A stretch of DNA of 64,000 bases from DATFQI01 sp963816955 (GTDB taxonomy: Bacteria; Actinomycetota; Thermoleophilia; Solirubrobacterales; Solirubrobacteraceae): positions 124,001 to 188,000 of the forward strand of contig CAWFME010000004.1 in NCBI GenBank assembly GCA_963816955.1, read 5' to 3'. Both the position numbers and the translations under genes were made by a program. Under the pieces are notes generated by a model. That model made no database searches, was not told the origin of the DNA, and was given only the letters and a program-made list of their open reading frames with translations. Shown in pieces: positions 47,777-56,840 of the stretch (its first letter is position 1; the number at the start of each line of letters is the position of its first letter).

Positions 47777-49167
47777 CTGCCCGCCTGGGCGAGCAGCCAC
47801 AGGGCGAGCGTGGTGAAGCCGACCATCACGGCGAGCATCCAGTACTGCGAGCGCACGGCCAGCCGCGGATTGTCGTAGAGCGCCAACGCGCGGTCGTGGG
47901 CGAGGATCAGCGCCGCGACGTGCCCGAGCACCACGAACGCGACCTGCGCGTACCAGGCGCCGTTCTGGCTCAGGAAGGAGTAGTCGATCGCCGCCGAGGC
48001 GGTGCCGAAGACGTCCCAGCCCTGGTCGAAGGGGTCGGAGGCCAGGTAGCGGATCGCCTGGCCCTCGAACAGCAGGAACGTCAGGTAGTGGGCGGCGACG
48101 TAGACCATCGCGATCGGCACCAGCGTGTGGATGAACGCGCGCCGCAGCCGCTCCTCGCCGAAGCCGCCGCCGACGGAGCGCGCGCCCGCGATGCCGGCCA
48201 CGTAGAACAGGGCGACGAGCGCCACGCCGGCGAGCAGGCCGATGGTGGCCACGATCTTGGGCGCGTCGGTGATCGGGATGCCGAGACCCGTGACCGCGTC
48301 GGTCAGCTCGACGGCGGCGTCCTTCCACAGCCGGCCCTGGCTGAGCCCGTCGAACGTCACCGTGCCGATCATCACCGCCACCAGCGCGACCGTCCCGGGC
48401 ACCGGGTCCAGGCGCGGCAGCCCGGACAGCGGCGGGCGCACGCCGACGACGCGCTCGCGCGTCTCGAACGGCGAGATCCGCGAGAAGAGGTTGAAGTAGA
48501 CCGCGAACGTCTCCCCGTGGCGGGTCCAGCTCTCCACGCCGAAGACGACCTGGGCGATCAGCGTGAGGATCGTGTAGCCGAGCGCCGCCGTGACGAGCAG
48601 CGCCGGGTCCTCGCCCCAGCCCGAGGCGAGCTCGATCCAGGTGAAGATCAGCAGCCCGATCGCGGCGGGCCAGCGCCCGAGCTTCTCCGGGTAGGGGCGC
48701 AGGCCGCCTGACGGCAGCAGCCGGCCGAGCGCCCGCCACGGGCTGAAGGCTCGGAAGAGGTCGCCGAAGATCGCGCTCAGGAACACCATCCCGACCCAGA
48801 ACGTGATCAGGATGAACGTGGGCGCGAAGTTGTCCAGCGCCACGCCGCTGCCGACGTAGCCGGCCAGCATCACGACCACGAGCAGCGCGACGCCGATCGC
48901 CCCGCACAGCACCTCGACCGGCCGCGAGCCGAGCACCGCGCCGCCGGGCAGCGGCCGCCACGGCGGCCGCTCCTCCATCCGCGGCTTCGGCCACAGCGCG
49001 GCCAGCGCCACGAAGGAGATCACGAGCACGATCGCCGCCGCCCAGCCGAACAGCCACTCGGGGATCGGCAGGTTGGAGCGCTGCACGAGGCCGTGCGCGG
49101 CCGCCGTCGCGGGCGTGGCCAGCGCCGTCGCGGCGATCAGCAGCGGGAGGAGGGTCCGGCGGCGCAC
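47773..49167 (-). CDS. Polytopic membrane protein (fenitrothion-hydrolase-annotated family)
   Basis: 464 aa, about eleven membrane helices, e.g. WAAAIVLVISFVALAALWPK, FILITFWVGMVFLSAIFGDL and VATIGLLAGVALVALFYVAG. The N-terminal leader MRRRTLLPLLIAATALATPA TAAA ends with a likely cut so that the mature chain starts HGLVQRS with an N-terminal His. Related actinobacterial proteins are labelled fenitrothion hydrolase, a name whose relevance is doubtful. It follows the thioredoxin-fold lipoprotein gene by 4 nt and diverges from nothing else, so the pair probably works as one complex. Confidence 0.75.
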   Translation of the reverse strand: MRRRTLLPLLIAATALATPATAAAHGLVQRSNLPIPEWLFGWAAAIVLVISFVALAALWPKPRMEERPPWRPLPGGAVLGSRPVEVLCGAIGVALLVVVMLAGYVGSGVALDNFAPTFILITFWVGMVFLSAIFGDLFRAFSPWRALGRLLPSGGLRPYPEKLGRWPAAIGLLIFTWIELASGWGEDPALLVTAALGYTILTLIAQVVFGVESWTRHGETFAVYFNLFSRISPFETRERVVGVRPPLSGLPRLDPVPGTVALVAVMIGTVTFDGLSQGRLWKDAAVELTDAVTGLGIPITDAPKIVATIGLLAGVALVALFYVAGIAGARSVGGGFGEERLRRAFIHTLVPIAMVYVAAHYLTFLLFEGQAIRYLASDPFDQGWDVFGTASAAIDYSFLSQNGAWYAQVAFVVLGHVAALILAHDRALALYDNPRLAVRSQYWMLAVMVGFTTLALWLLAQAGS

Positions 49168-49171
49168 TCGG

Positions 49172-50182
49172 CTAGAGGGCGGTCTTGATCGCGTCCTCGA
49201 ACGCCTTCAGCCCGAACGAGCCCTCGAGCCGCGACGTGATCTTCCCGTCCGCGCCGACGACGAACAGCCACGGCTCCGAGCGCAGCTTGAACTGCTGCAG
49301 CGGCGGCCGCAGGCCCTTGTTCGGGTCGTTGTCGGCGTAGACCTCCTGGTGGATGAAGGTCATCCGGTCGCCGTACTCCGCCTTCATCTGCAGCGCGATG
49401 TCGGTGACGGGCCCGCACACGCGCGACTGGCACAGCTGCGGGGTCGCGAACAGCAGCGCGACCGGCTTCTTGCCCACGACGTCGGCGAAGGACTGCTCGT
49501 GCAGCTCGGGCGCGGTCGGGATCCGCGTGTCGATCGACTCCTCGTCGCCCTTGGCCGAGGCGACGGTGTCGGTCTGCACGCGCGGGGCCGGCTCGCCGAC
49601 CTCGGGGATGGCGTCCTTCTTGCTGCTGACGACCTTCACCTGCGTGGGCGCGGCGAGCATGCCGCCGCCGGCCTGCGTCACGGTCAGCACGGAGTAGCGG
49701 CCGGGCTTGGGGAAGCGCACGTCGGCGCCGTAGACCGCGGCGAACAAGTCGCCCTCGCTCGCCGCCTGGCGCGAGCGGAACGGCGGGTCGGTGACGAGCA
49801 CGTCGGCGGGCGCCGGGAACGGGCCCTGGGCCTTCGCGTCCGGCGTCGGGGCGATGTAGACGGCGGTCTTGCCGTAGACGAACGCGCCCTGGGCGTCGAT
49901 GACGCCGAACGCCAGCCGGTTCTCGCCGACCGTGAACGTCTGCCCGGCGAGGCCGACCTCGGGCCCGCCCTGCATCGAGTCGGCCACCTCCTGCAGGCTG
50001 CGGCCCTCGACGGCCGGGAACTCCGAGGCCGTGGGCGAGGCCGCCGCGCGCACCTTCTCGCGCAGCCCGCCCGACTCCGGGACGTTGGCGGTGCCGTCGT
50101 CGCCGCCGTCGGAGCCGCCGCCGCAGCCCGCGAGCGCGAGCACGGCCGCGATCAGCGCCATGATGGGGGGGAGGCGACGCAT
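49172..50182 (-). CDS. Exported lipoprotein with thioredoxin-like fold (CX4C)
   Basis: 336 aa. Signal with lipobox: MALIAAVLALAGCGGGSDGG (Cys near residue 20). The first half is a unique beta domain (GLAGQTFTVGENRLAFGVID, YSVLTVTQAGGGMLAAPTQV). The second half looks like a thioredoxin/peroxiredoxin fold with LLFATPQLCQSRVCGPVTDI, a Cys-X4-Cys pair, and WLFVVGADGKITSRLEGSFG. It is probably a membrane-tethered redox or metal chaperone. Divergent zinc-CDF gene starts only 7 nt away; the polytopic membrane gene lies 4 nt downstream. Confidence 0.82.
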   Translation of the reverse strand: MRRLPPIMALIAAVLALAGCGGGSDGGDDGTANVPESGGLREKVRAAASPTASEFPAVEGRSLQEVADSMQGGPEVGLAGQTFTVGENRLAFGVIDAQGAFVYGKTAVYIAPTPDAKAQGPFPAPADVLVTDPPFRSRQAASEGDLFAAVYGADVRFPKPGRYSVLTVTQAGGGMLAAPTQVKVVSSKKDAIPEVGEPAPRVQTDTVASAKGDEESIDTRIPTAPELHEQSFADVVGKKPVALLFATPQLCQSRVCGPVTDIALQMKAEYGDRMTFIHQEVYADNDPNKGLRPPLQQFKLRSEPWLFVVGADGKITSRLEGSFGLKAFEDAIKTAL

Positions 50183-50189
50183 CGGGTCG

Positions 50190-51119
50190 ATGAGCTTAGA
50201 CACCCACGCACACCAATCCCATGGGCACCACCACCACGCGGTGGCGCCCGACGCCGACCGGCGGCGGCTCGCGGCGGCGCTGTCGCTCATCCTCGGCTTC
50301 ATGGTCGCGGAGGTCGTGGCGGGCCTGATCGCCGGCTCGCTGGCACTGCTGTCCGACGCCGCGCACATGCTCACCGACGCGGGCGCACTGGCGCTCGCGC
50401 TGGTCGCCGCCCGGCTGGCGGCGCGCCCGCCGAGCGGGCGCTTCACGTTCGGGCTCGGGCGCGCAGAGGTGCTCTCCGCGCAGACCAACGGCGCGGCGCT
50501 GCTCGTGCTCGCCGGCGTGATCGCGATCGAGGCCGTGCGGCGCTTCAGCTCGCCGCCCGAGGTGGAGGGCGGGCTCGTGCTCGCCGTCGGCCTGCTCGGC
50601 GCGGGCGTCAACGTCGCGGCCGCCTGGCAGCTCGCCCGCGCCGAGCGCCGCTCGCTCAACGTCGAGGGCGCGCGCGCCCACGTGATGGCCGACCTCTACG
50701 CGTCGCTGGGCGCCGCCGCGGCGGGCGGCGTCGTGCTGCTCACGGGCTGGCGCGAGGCCGACCCGCTGGCGGCGCTGCTGGTCGCCGGGCTGATGCTGCG
50801 CTCGGGCTGGAGCCTGCTGCGCGACGCCGCCGCGGTGCTGCTGGAGGGCAGCCCGTCAGGCGTGCGAACCGAGGACGTCGGTCGCGCGCTCGCAGGTGCG
50901 CCCGGGATCGTCGAGGTCCACGACCTCCACGTCTGGGAGGTCACCTCGGGCTTCCCGGCGCTGGCCGCGCACGTGCTCGTGGCGCCGGGCGACGACTGCC
51001 ACGGCCGCAGGCGCGAGCTCGAGCAGCTCCTGCACGACCGCTTCGGGATCAACCACACGACCCTCCAGGTGGATCACGAGGCCGAGCACGAGCTGCTCGA
51101 CATCGAGGACCGAACCTGA
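50190..51119 (+). CDS. Cation diffusion facilitator (CzcD/ZitB-like zinc exporter)
   Basis: 309 aa. The His-rich N-terminus THAHQSHGHHHHAVAPDADR is followed by six membrane helices with the metal motifs LLSDAAHMLTDAGALALALV and ARAHVMADLYASLGAAAAGG (HxxxD-type). The cytoplasmic domain has VEVHDLHVWEVTSGFPALAA with conserved His and NHTTLQVDHEAEHE. It exports Zn2+ or related ions by proton exchange. The start is 7 nt from the divergent lipoprotein gene, so both promoters overlap, hinting at joint metal control. Confidence 0.94.
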   Translation: MSLDTHAHQSHGHHHHAVAPDADRRRLAAALSLILGFMVAEVVAGLIAGSLALLSDAAHMLTDAGALALALVAARLAARPPSGRFTFGLGRAEVLSAQTNGAALLVLAGVIAIEAVRRFSSPPEVEGGLVLAVGLLGAGVNVAAAWQLARAERRSLNVEGARAHVMADLYASLGAAAAGGVVLLTGWREADPLAALLVAGLMLRSGWSLLRDAAAVLLEGSPSGVRTEDVGRALAGAPGIVEVHDLHVWEVTSGFPALAAHVLVAPGDDCHGRRRELEQLLHDRFGINHTTLQVDHEAEHELLDIEDRT

Positions 51120-51132
51120 AGGGCCTGTCCCC

Positions 51133-52146
51133 TCATCTCCGCGCGCCGTCTAGCGGCGCGCGGGCACTGCGGGGCGCTGCGGCGGCGGGCACGTCCTCGT
51201 CGACGAGCTCGTCCGCGTTGATGCGCTCGATCAGCTCGCCCAGGACCTTCGGGGCGCGCGTGTTGGAGACCTGGCAGGTGCCGGCCGCGTCGTGGCCGCC
51301 GCCGCCGTAGCCGAGCATCAGCTCGCCGATGTTCGTGCGGCTCGAGCGGTCGAGGATCGACTTGCCCGTCGCGAACACGGTGTTCTGCTGCTTGAGGCCC
51401 CAGAGGATGTGCATCGAGATGTTGCACTGGGGGAAGAGCGCGTAGATCATGAAGCGGTTGGTGGGGTGGATGACCTCCTCGTTGCGGAGGTCCAGCACCA
51501 CCAGGTTGCCGTGCACCGTGGCGCAGCGGAGCACCTGCTCCTTGGCGCGCTCTGCGTGCTCGAAGTAGAGCTCGACGCGCTCGGCGACGTCCGGCGTGCG
51601 CAGGATCTGCTCGACGGTCTTCGTGGTGCACGCGTCGATCAGCTGCATCATCAGCTGGTAGTTGGAGATGCGGAAGTTGCGGAAGCGCCCGAGGCCCGTG
51701 CGCGGGTCCATCAGGAAGTTCAGCAGGACCCAGCCCTCGGGGTTGAGGATCTCCTCGAGCGTGAACTGCGCGGCGTCGGCCTTGTCGACCGCGTCCATCA
51801 TCTCCTCGGAGATGCTCGGGAACACGGGAGCCCCGCCGTAGTACTCGAACACCACGCGAGCAGCAGACTCGGCGCCGGGCCAGATCACGTGGTTGTCGTG
51901 GCGGCGCTGGATGCGGACCATCTCCGAGGAGTGGTGGTCGAACGCCAGGTGCACGCCCGGGTGGTACGGGAGATTGGTGGTGATGTCGGACGGGCCCAGC
52001 TCCACCTTCCCGTCCTGTACGTCCTTGGGGTGCACGAACTTGACGTCCCCGAGGATGTCCATCTGCCGGAGGAGGGCGGCACAGACCAGCCCGTCGAAAT
52101 CGCTCCGCGTCACCAGCCGGTAACGCTCTGCATGAAGCTGGGTCAT
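51133..52146 (-). CDS. DHH-family phosphoesterase
   Basis: 337 aa. DHH motifs: LVTRSDFDGLVCAALLRQMD (SDxDG), the DHH triad in LAFDHHSSEMVRIQ, and GYGGGGHDAAGTCQVS (DHHA1-type GGGH) at the end. The layout is that of nanoRNases, c-di-AMP phosphodiesterases and exopolyphosphatase-like proteins. Which nucleotide is cut cannot be read from the sequence. It lies 58 nt downstream of HemQ on the same strand, after a gap that looks like an ordinary spacer. Confidence 0.9.
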   Translation of the reverse strand: MTQLHAERYRLVTRSDFDGLVCAALLRQMDILGDVKFVHPKDVQDGKVELGPSDITTNLPYHPGVHLAFDHHSSEMVRIQRRHDNHVIWPGAESAARVVFEYYGGAPVFPSISEEMMDAVDKADAAQFTLEEILNPEGWVLLNFLMDPRTGLGRFRNFRISNYQLMMQLIDACTTKTVEQILRTPDVAERVELYFEHAERAKEQVLRCATVHGNLVVLDLRNEEVIHPTNRFMIYALFPQCNISMHILWGLKQQNTVFATGKSILDRSSRTNIGELMLGYGGGGHDAAGTCQVSNTRAPKVLGELIERINADELVDEDVPAAAAPRSARAPLDGARR

Positions 52147-52204
52147 GACCCAACCATCGGCATCTCGCCGGGAAAATGAAGCCCTGACCCGATCGAGGCG
52201 TGTT

Positions 52205-52897
52205 TCAGCCCGGCAGCGAGACCGGCAGCGCGGCGCCGTCGAGGGCGTTCAGCGCGCGCTCGACCGACATCGACACGCACGTGAACGTCGGCGTGTCGCG
52301 CTTCGTGAACTCCGACGACTCCGTGGTCCGCAGCCGCTGGACGAGGTCCAGGAACGACCCGGGGTCGTCGGTCTCGAAGGCCACGACGAACTCCTGGTCG
52401 TCGAGCCCGAACGAGTAGGAGGTGTTGAGGTCGATCTCGGGGTACTCGCGGCCGACCTTGATGTGCTCCTGCATGACGCGCCAGCGCTCGTCCGGTGGCA
52501 GCCGGTACCACTCGCGGGTCTTCACGAAGGGGTAGACGAACAGGTACCTGGCGTGGGCGGGGCGGACCTCGAGGCGTGACTCGTCGGAGTACTCGGACGC
52601 CTTGGTCATCGCCAGGTAGGAGTACGGCGTCTGACACCAGTGCATCAGGCCGCTCTGGGCCAGCACGACGTGCAGCTCGTGGATGCGCTCGAGGTTCGTC
52701 GCCTGCGCCAGCAGCATGAGATCGGCGTCCCCGCGGGTACCCACCAGCGAGAAGGCGCGCAGCAGGCGCTCGGAGCCGAAGTCCTCGCAGGCCGCGATGA
52801 ACTCGCGCTTGTGGCGGGCGCGGTCTCCGGCGTCGAGCCGGCGCCATGCGGGATCGACCTTGAGGAAGGTGTACTTGACGAACTGGCGCTCCGGCAT
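52205..52897 (-). CDS. hemQ: Coproheme decarboxylase (HemQ, chlorite-dismutase family)
   Basis: 230 aa. Family pattern: FVKYTFLKVDPAWRRLDAGD, VGTRGDADLMLLAQATNLER, YLFVYPFVKTREWYRLPPDE and GLDDQEFVVAFETDDPGSFL with the haem-binding region between. Gram-positive bacteria use HemQ for the last step of haem synthesis through coproporphyrin. This is a useful marker for an actinobacterial-type haem pathway. It begins 73 nt from the divergent glycosyltransferase gene. Confidence 0.93.
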   Translation of the reverse strand: MPERQFVKYTFLKVDPAWRRLDAGDRARHKREFIAACEDFGSERLLRAFSLVGTRGDADLMLLAQATNLERIHELHVVLAQSGLMHWCQTPYSYLAMTKASEYSDESRLEVRPAHARYLFVYPFVKTREWYRLPPDERWRVMQEHIKVGREYPEIDLNTSYSFGLDDQEFVVAFETDDPGSFLDLVQRLRTTESSEFTKRDTPTFTCVSMSVERALNALDGAALPVSLPG

Positions 52898-52969
52898 AGC
52901 TGCCTACAGCGTATTAGAGGGGGTTAGCCGAACGGGGTTGCGCTGCTGCGCCCCGTAGGATCGTTGCGC

Positions 52970-55300
52970 ATGCGGGTCGCCCTCGTCTCCCCGTACTCGT
53001 GGACGTACCCCGGCGGTGTGACGCGGCACATCGAGGCCCTGGCCACCGAGCTCTCGGCGGCGGGCCACGAAATCCGCGTGCTCGCTCCGTACGACCACGA
53101 CGTGCGCCGCACCGCGGTGCTGCATCGCGGTGCCCGCCCCCAGGTGCGGCCCGTGCCGGACTGGCTGATCTCGCTCGGGCCGACGCTCGGCTGGCCGTCC
53201 AACGGGGCCGTCTCCAACCTGGCGCACACGCCGTACGCCGTCGCCACGTTGCGGCGGGAGCTGCGGGCGGGCGCCTTCGACGTCGTGCACCTGCACGAGC
53301 CGGTCGCGCCGGTCGTGGGCTGGGACGCGCTGACCTCGACCGAGGCGCCGCTGGTGGGCACGTTCCACTGCTACTCGGAGAGCGCGCCGCCGCACGCCGT
53401 GGCCTCGCTGCTGGGCGCCCGCCGCAAGATCAATCACCTGTCGGCGCGGATCGCGGTCTCCGAGGCGGCCGCCTGGACCGGGCGGCGCTTCTACGGCGGC
53501 AGCTACCGGGTGATCCCCAATGGCGTGGTGCTGCCCGAGGGCGTTGGGGTGGGCGGGATTCCCGTTCCACGCGTGCGCGCGCCCGGGGAGCCGCTGCGGA
53601 TCGCGTTCGTCGGCCAGGCCGTCGAGCGCAAGGGGCTCCCCGTGCTGCTGCGCGCCTTCGAGGCGCTGCGCCGCCAGGTGCGCGCCGAGCTGACGATCGT
53701 CGGCGTCGATCCCGACGAGCTGGCGCCGATGCTGCTGGACCCGGAGGGCGTGGTCGCGCTCGGCCGGGTCGGCGACGCCGAGAAGCGCGCCGCGCTCGAG
53801 GCCGCCGACGTGCTGTGCGCCCCCTCGCTGGGCGGCGAGTCGTTCGGGATGGTGCTCACGGAGGCCTTCGCGGCCGGCACGCCGGTCGTCGCCTCCGACA
53901 TCGCGGGCTACCGCGACGTGGTCAGCGACGGCCGCGACGGGCTGCTCGTCCCGCGCGGCGACGCCACGCGGCTGGCCGAGACCTTGCGCGACCTGGCGCT
54001 GGACCCTGCCCGCGTCGCGGCGCTGGCCGGCGAGGCCCGCCACAGCGCCGCGCGCTACGCCTGGCCGCGTGTCGCCGCCGAGGTGGCCGAGACCTACGAG
54101 GACGCGCGCGCGGTCGAGCGCCCGACGGGCGCGCTGGAGCGCGCGGCCGTGCGCGTAGGCGTGCGCGCGGCCGACGGCGAGCGGAAGCCCGCGCGGCGGC
54201 TGCCGACGCTCGAGCCGCCGGTCGCGGGCGCCGCACGGCCGGCCCTGCGGCTGCTGCGCCGCGCGCTGCTCGCCGGCGCCGCGCTCGCGACGGCGGGCGG
54301 CGCGGCGCTGGCGCTCGACCGGATCGGGCTGGAGCCGATCGGCCAGGCGCTGCTGGCCTCCAGCCCGACCTGGGTGCTCGTCGCCCTCGGCCTGATGTGC
54401 GTGTCGATGTGCCTGCGCGCCGTCTCCTGGCACGCGATCCTCAAGGCGGCGCTGCCCGACGCGCTGCCGCGCTTCGCCGACGCGATGCAGGGCACCTCGA
54501 TCGGCGTCCTGATGTCGGCCACGCTGCCCGCCCGGCTCGGCGAGCCCTCGCGCGCGCTGATCGTCTCGCGCAGGCTCGGCCGCGCCCGCGACCGGCTGCC
54601 CGTCGTGCTCGGCACGCTCGTGTCCCAGACGCTGCTCAACGTGCTCGCGCTGGTGATCCTCGGCGTGGTGATGTTCATCACGATCGGGCTCTTCGCCGGC
54701 CGCCAGCAGGCGCTGATCTGGTACGCGCTGGCGCCGTTCGCGGCGCTCGTCGTGGTGCTGGTGGCCCCGGCGCTGCTGCGCTCCGGCCTCCCGTCGCGCT
54801 CCGTCCGCGTGAGCCGCTGGCTGGCGCAGGCGCGCAGCGCCACCGCTCGCGTGCGCCGCGGCCTGATCGTGTTCCGGCGCGCCCGGCTCGGCACGGTCGC
54901 CACGGCCGCGCAGCTGGGCGCCTGGGCGCTGCAGTGGGTCGCCTGCTACGTGCTGCTCGTCGCCCTGGAGCTCGACGGCGCCGCCGATCTCGGCGCCGCC
55001 GCCGCCGTGCTGTTCGCGGTCAACGTCACGGCCGTGCTGCCGGTCACGCCGGCGAACCTCGGCGTCTTCCAAGCCGCCTGCGTGGCCGTGCTGACCGGCG
55101 CCTACGGCATCCACGCGGCGCAGGCGCTCGGCTACGGGATCATCCTGCAGGCGGTCGAGATCGCCACCGCGATCATCATGGGCGCCCCCGCGCTCGTGAA
55201 GGAGGGCGTGTCCTGGCGCGAGGTCCGGCTGCGGGCGCTGCACACCTCCCCGGTCTCGCTCGGCGCGCCGTCCGCGGCCGACGCCGTCTCGCGCCCCTGA
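52970..55300 (+). CDS. GT4 glycosyltransferase fused to a flippase-like (LPG synthase TM) domain
   Basis: 776 aa from ATG 52970. Residues 1-380 are a GT-B glycosyltransferase family 4 domain close to PimA: SPYSWTYPGGVTRHIEALAT, VVHLHEPVAPVVGWDALTST, RIAFVGQAVERKGLPVLLRA and SLGGESFGMVLTEAFAAGTP (EX7E-type). Residues 420-770 are an eight-helix membrane domain of the LPG_synthase_TM (UPF0104) type: VALGLMCVSMCLRAVSWHAI, SATLPARLGEPSRALIVSRR, VTPANLGVFQAACVAVLTGA. The fusion suggests making and moving a glycolipid at the membrane; the lipid is not identified. Confidence 0.9.
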   Translation: MRVALVSPYSWTYPGGVTRHIEALATELSAAGHEIRVLAPYDHDVRRTAVLHRGARPQVRPVPDWLISLGPTLGWPSNGAVSNLAHTPYAVATLRRELRAGAFDVVHLHEPVAPVVGWDALTSTEAPLVGTFHCYSESAPPHAVASLLGARRKINHLSARIAVSEAAAWTGRRFYGGSYRVIPNGVVLPEGVGVGGIPVPRVRAPGEPLRIAFVGQAVERKGLPVLLRAFEALRRQVRAELTIVGVDPDELAPMLLDPEGVVALGRVGDAEKRAALEAADVLCAPSLGGESFGMVLTEAFAAGTPVVASDIAGYRDVVSDGRDGLLVPRGDATRLAETLRDLALDPARVAALAGEARHSAARYAWPRVAAEVAETYEDARAVERPTGALERAAVRVGVRAADGERKPARRLPTLEPPVAGAARPALRLLRRALLAGAALATAGGAALALDRIGLEPIGQALLASSPTWVLVALGLMCVSMCLRAVSWHAILKAALPDALPRFADAMQGTSIGVLMSATLPARLGEPSRALIVSRRLGRARDRLPVVLGTLVSQTLLNVLALVILGVVMFITIGLFAGRQQALIWYALAPFAALVVVLVAPALLRSGLPSRSVRVSRWLAQARSATARVRRGLIVFRRARLGTVATAAQLGAWALQWVACYVLLVALELDGAADLGAAAAVLFAVNVTAVLPVTPANLGVFQAACVAVLTGAYGIHAAQALGYGIILQAVEIATAIIMGAPALVKEGVSWREVRLRALHTSPVSLGAPSAADAVSRP

Positions 55301-55336
55301 CCGCCAGTTTCTCGTTCGCGCTGCGTTGGGGCTCTC

Positions 55337-56776
55337 ATGAGGAGATCTCTGATCGCGCTGCTCGCGCTACTCGTGCTCGCCCCGGCCGCGAGCGCCCAGG
55401 AGCGCCACGAGCACAGCTCCAACATGAGCCACGTCAAGAACCTGCCGTACGCCGTCGACAACGGCGGCACGCCGAACTACGGCACGGACATCGAGTTCGC
55501 GACGCTGGCCGGCAAGAAGTACGCCCTCGCCGGCTCGTACAAGAACGGCATGCAGATCGTCGACATCTCGAACCCCGACGACGCGCAGATCGTCTCGACC
55601 TACGACTGCGGCGTCACGCAGGGCGACGTCCAGGTCTTCCGCCAGGCCGACGAGCCGGGCAGGACGTTCATCGGCTACGCGTCCGACACCTTCGGGGACG
55701 GCACCTCGACCTGCTACCGCGAGGCGCAGGCGCTGGGCTTCGACGTGCTCAAGGCCAACGGGACGGGCAAGAACGGCACGTTCATCGCCGACGTCACCGA
55801 CCCGCTGCAGCCGAAGACCGTCGGCTTCGTCGAAGTCGGCCAGGGGTCGCACAACCAGTCGATCCACCCGAGCGGCAACTACCTCTACAACTCCAACTCG
55901 GACCTGATCACGTCCTTCCAGCCCGCGATCGAGGTCTTCGACATCTCCAACCCGGGCGCGCCGAGCTCCGTCGGCGAGCTCGCGCTGCCGCCGCGGCCCG
56001 GCCTGGGCACGGAGTCGCACGACATCACGTTCTCCGACGACGGCAAGCGCGCCTACTCGGCCGCGCTGTCCCAGGGCGTGATCATCGACACGCGCGACCC
56101 CGCCAACCCGTCGATCATCTCCTCCTTCCTGGACCAGACCATCAACGTCTGGCACCAGATGGACCCGTTCACGATCACCGACGCGAGCGGCCGTGAGCGC
56201 GAGTTCGTGATCGCCGAGGACGAGTTCGCCGGCGCGGTCGGCACCGGCCAGTGCCCCAACGGCGGCGTCCACGTGTTCGAGACGACCGGCGCGATGGAGC
56301 GCAACCCGCAGAAGGTCGGCTACTGGAACATCGACACGGTCGGCCCGACCGACCAGCTCGCCGACGAGGGACGCTGCACCGCCCACGTCTTCGACATCCA
56401 CGAGGACGAGAAGGTCATGACGATCGCCTACTACAACGGCGGCGTCCATGTCGTCGACCTCTCCGGCCTGACGGGCATCTCGCTCGGCGGCCAGCAGGTC
56501 GTGGGCGACGGCATGAAGGGCGTCGGCTACTACCGGATCCAGGGCATGGACGCGTGGTCGGCCAAGACGCCCGAGATCGCCGACGACGGGTCGTTCCACC
56601 TGTTCGCCAACGACGTCGCCCGCGGCCTCGACGTCTACAGGTACAAGGGCACGGGGGCGACCTCGACCAAGAACGGCACCTGGATGGGCGCCAAGCAGGC
56701 GGCGGCCTACTTCGCCGGCCTGCCGAAGGTCAGCGTGACCGAGCGCAACGCGCTGGTCTGCCTGCTGCCGCAGTAA
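55337..56776 (+). CDS. Exported LVIVD-repeat protein
   Basis: 479 aa. Signal peptide MRRSLIALLALLVLAPAASA. The rest is LVIVD-type beta-propeller repeats: GSYKNGMQIVDISNPDDAQI, QPAIEVFDISNPGAPSSVGE, SQGVIIDTRDPANPSIISSF and YNGGVHVVDLSGLTGISLGG. Conserved His residues (ESHDITF, SHNQSIHPS) line up like a metal or ligand site. Such secreted propellers are common in actinobacteria; the function is unknown. It lies 36 nt after the glycosyltransferase gene and ends at a strong terminator. Confidence 0.9.
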   Translation: MRRSLIALLALLVLAPAASAQERHEHSSNMSHVKNLPYAVDNGGTPNYGTDIEFATLAGKKYALAGSYKNGMQIVDISNPDDAQIVSTYDCGVTQGDVQVFRQADEPGRTFIGYASDTFGDGTSTCYREAQALGFDVLKANGTGKNGTFIADVTDPLQPKTVGFVEVGQGSHNQSIHPSGNYLYNSNSDLITSFQPAIEVFDISNPGAPSSVGELALPPRPGLGTESHDITFSDDGKRAYSAALSQGVIIDTRDPANPSIISSFLDQTINVWHQMDPFTITDASGREREFVIAEDEFAGAVGTGQCPNGGVHVFETTGAMERNPQKVGYWNIDTVGPTDQLADEGRCTAHVFDIHEDEKVMTIAYYNGGVHVVDLSGLTGISLGGQQVVGDGMKGVGYYRIQGMDAWSAKTPEIADDGSFHLFANDVARGLDVYRYKGTGATSTKNGTWMGAKQAAAYFAGLPKVSVTERNALVCLLPQ

Positions 56777-56790
56777 GGGGGAGCAACGGC

Positions 56791-56828
56791 ACGCCCGCGC
56801 GCCGAGGGGCCGGCGCGCGGGCGTTGTT
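56791..56828 (+). terminator. Terminator hairpin after the LVIVD gene
   Basis: A perfect 13-bp stem: ACGCCCGCGCGCC (56791-56803), loop GAGGGGCC, GGCGCGCGGGCGT (56812-56824), followed by TGTT. It starts 14 nt after the stop codon, as expected for a factor-independent terminator. It separates the LVIVD gene from the DMT transporter gene, whose start is only 13 nt further. Confidence 0.88.
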
Positions 56829-56840
56829 AGCGTGGAGGCG

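Noticed and set aside
43931..49057. Very long open frame on the minus strand (about 1700 codons)
   Set aside because: It lies antisense to three well-supported plus-strand genes, and its sequence is Arg/Ala/Gly-rich with no motif; such frames arise by chance in high-GC DNA.
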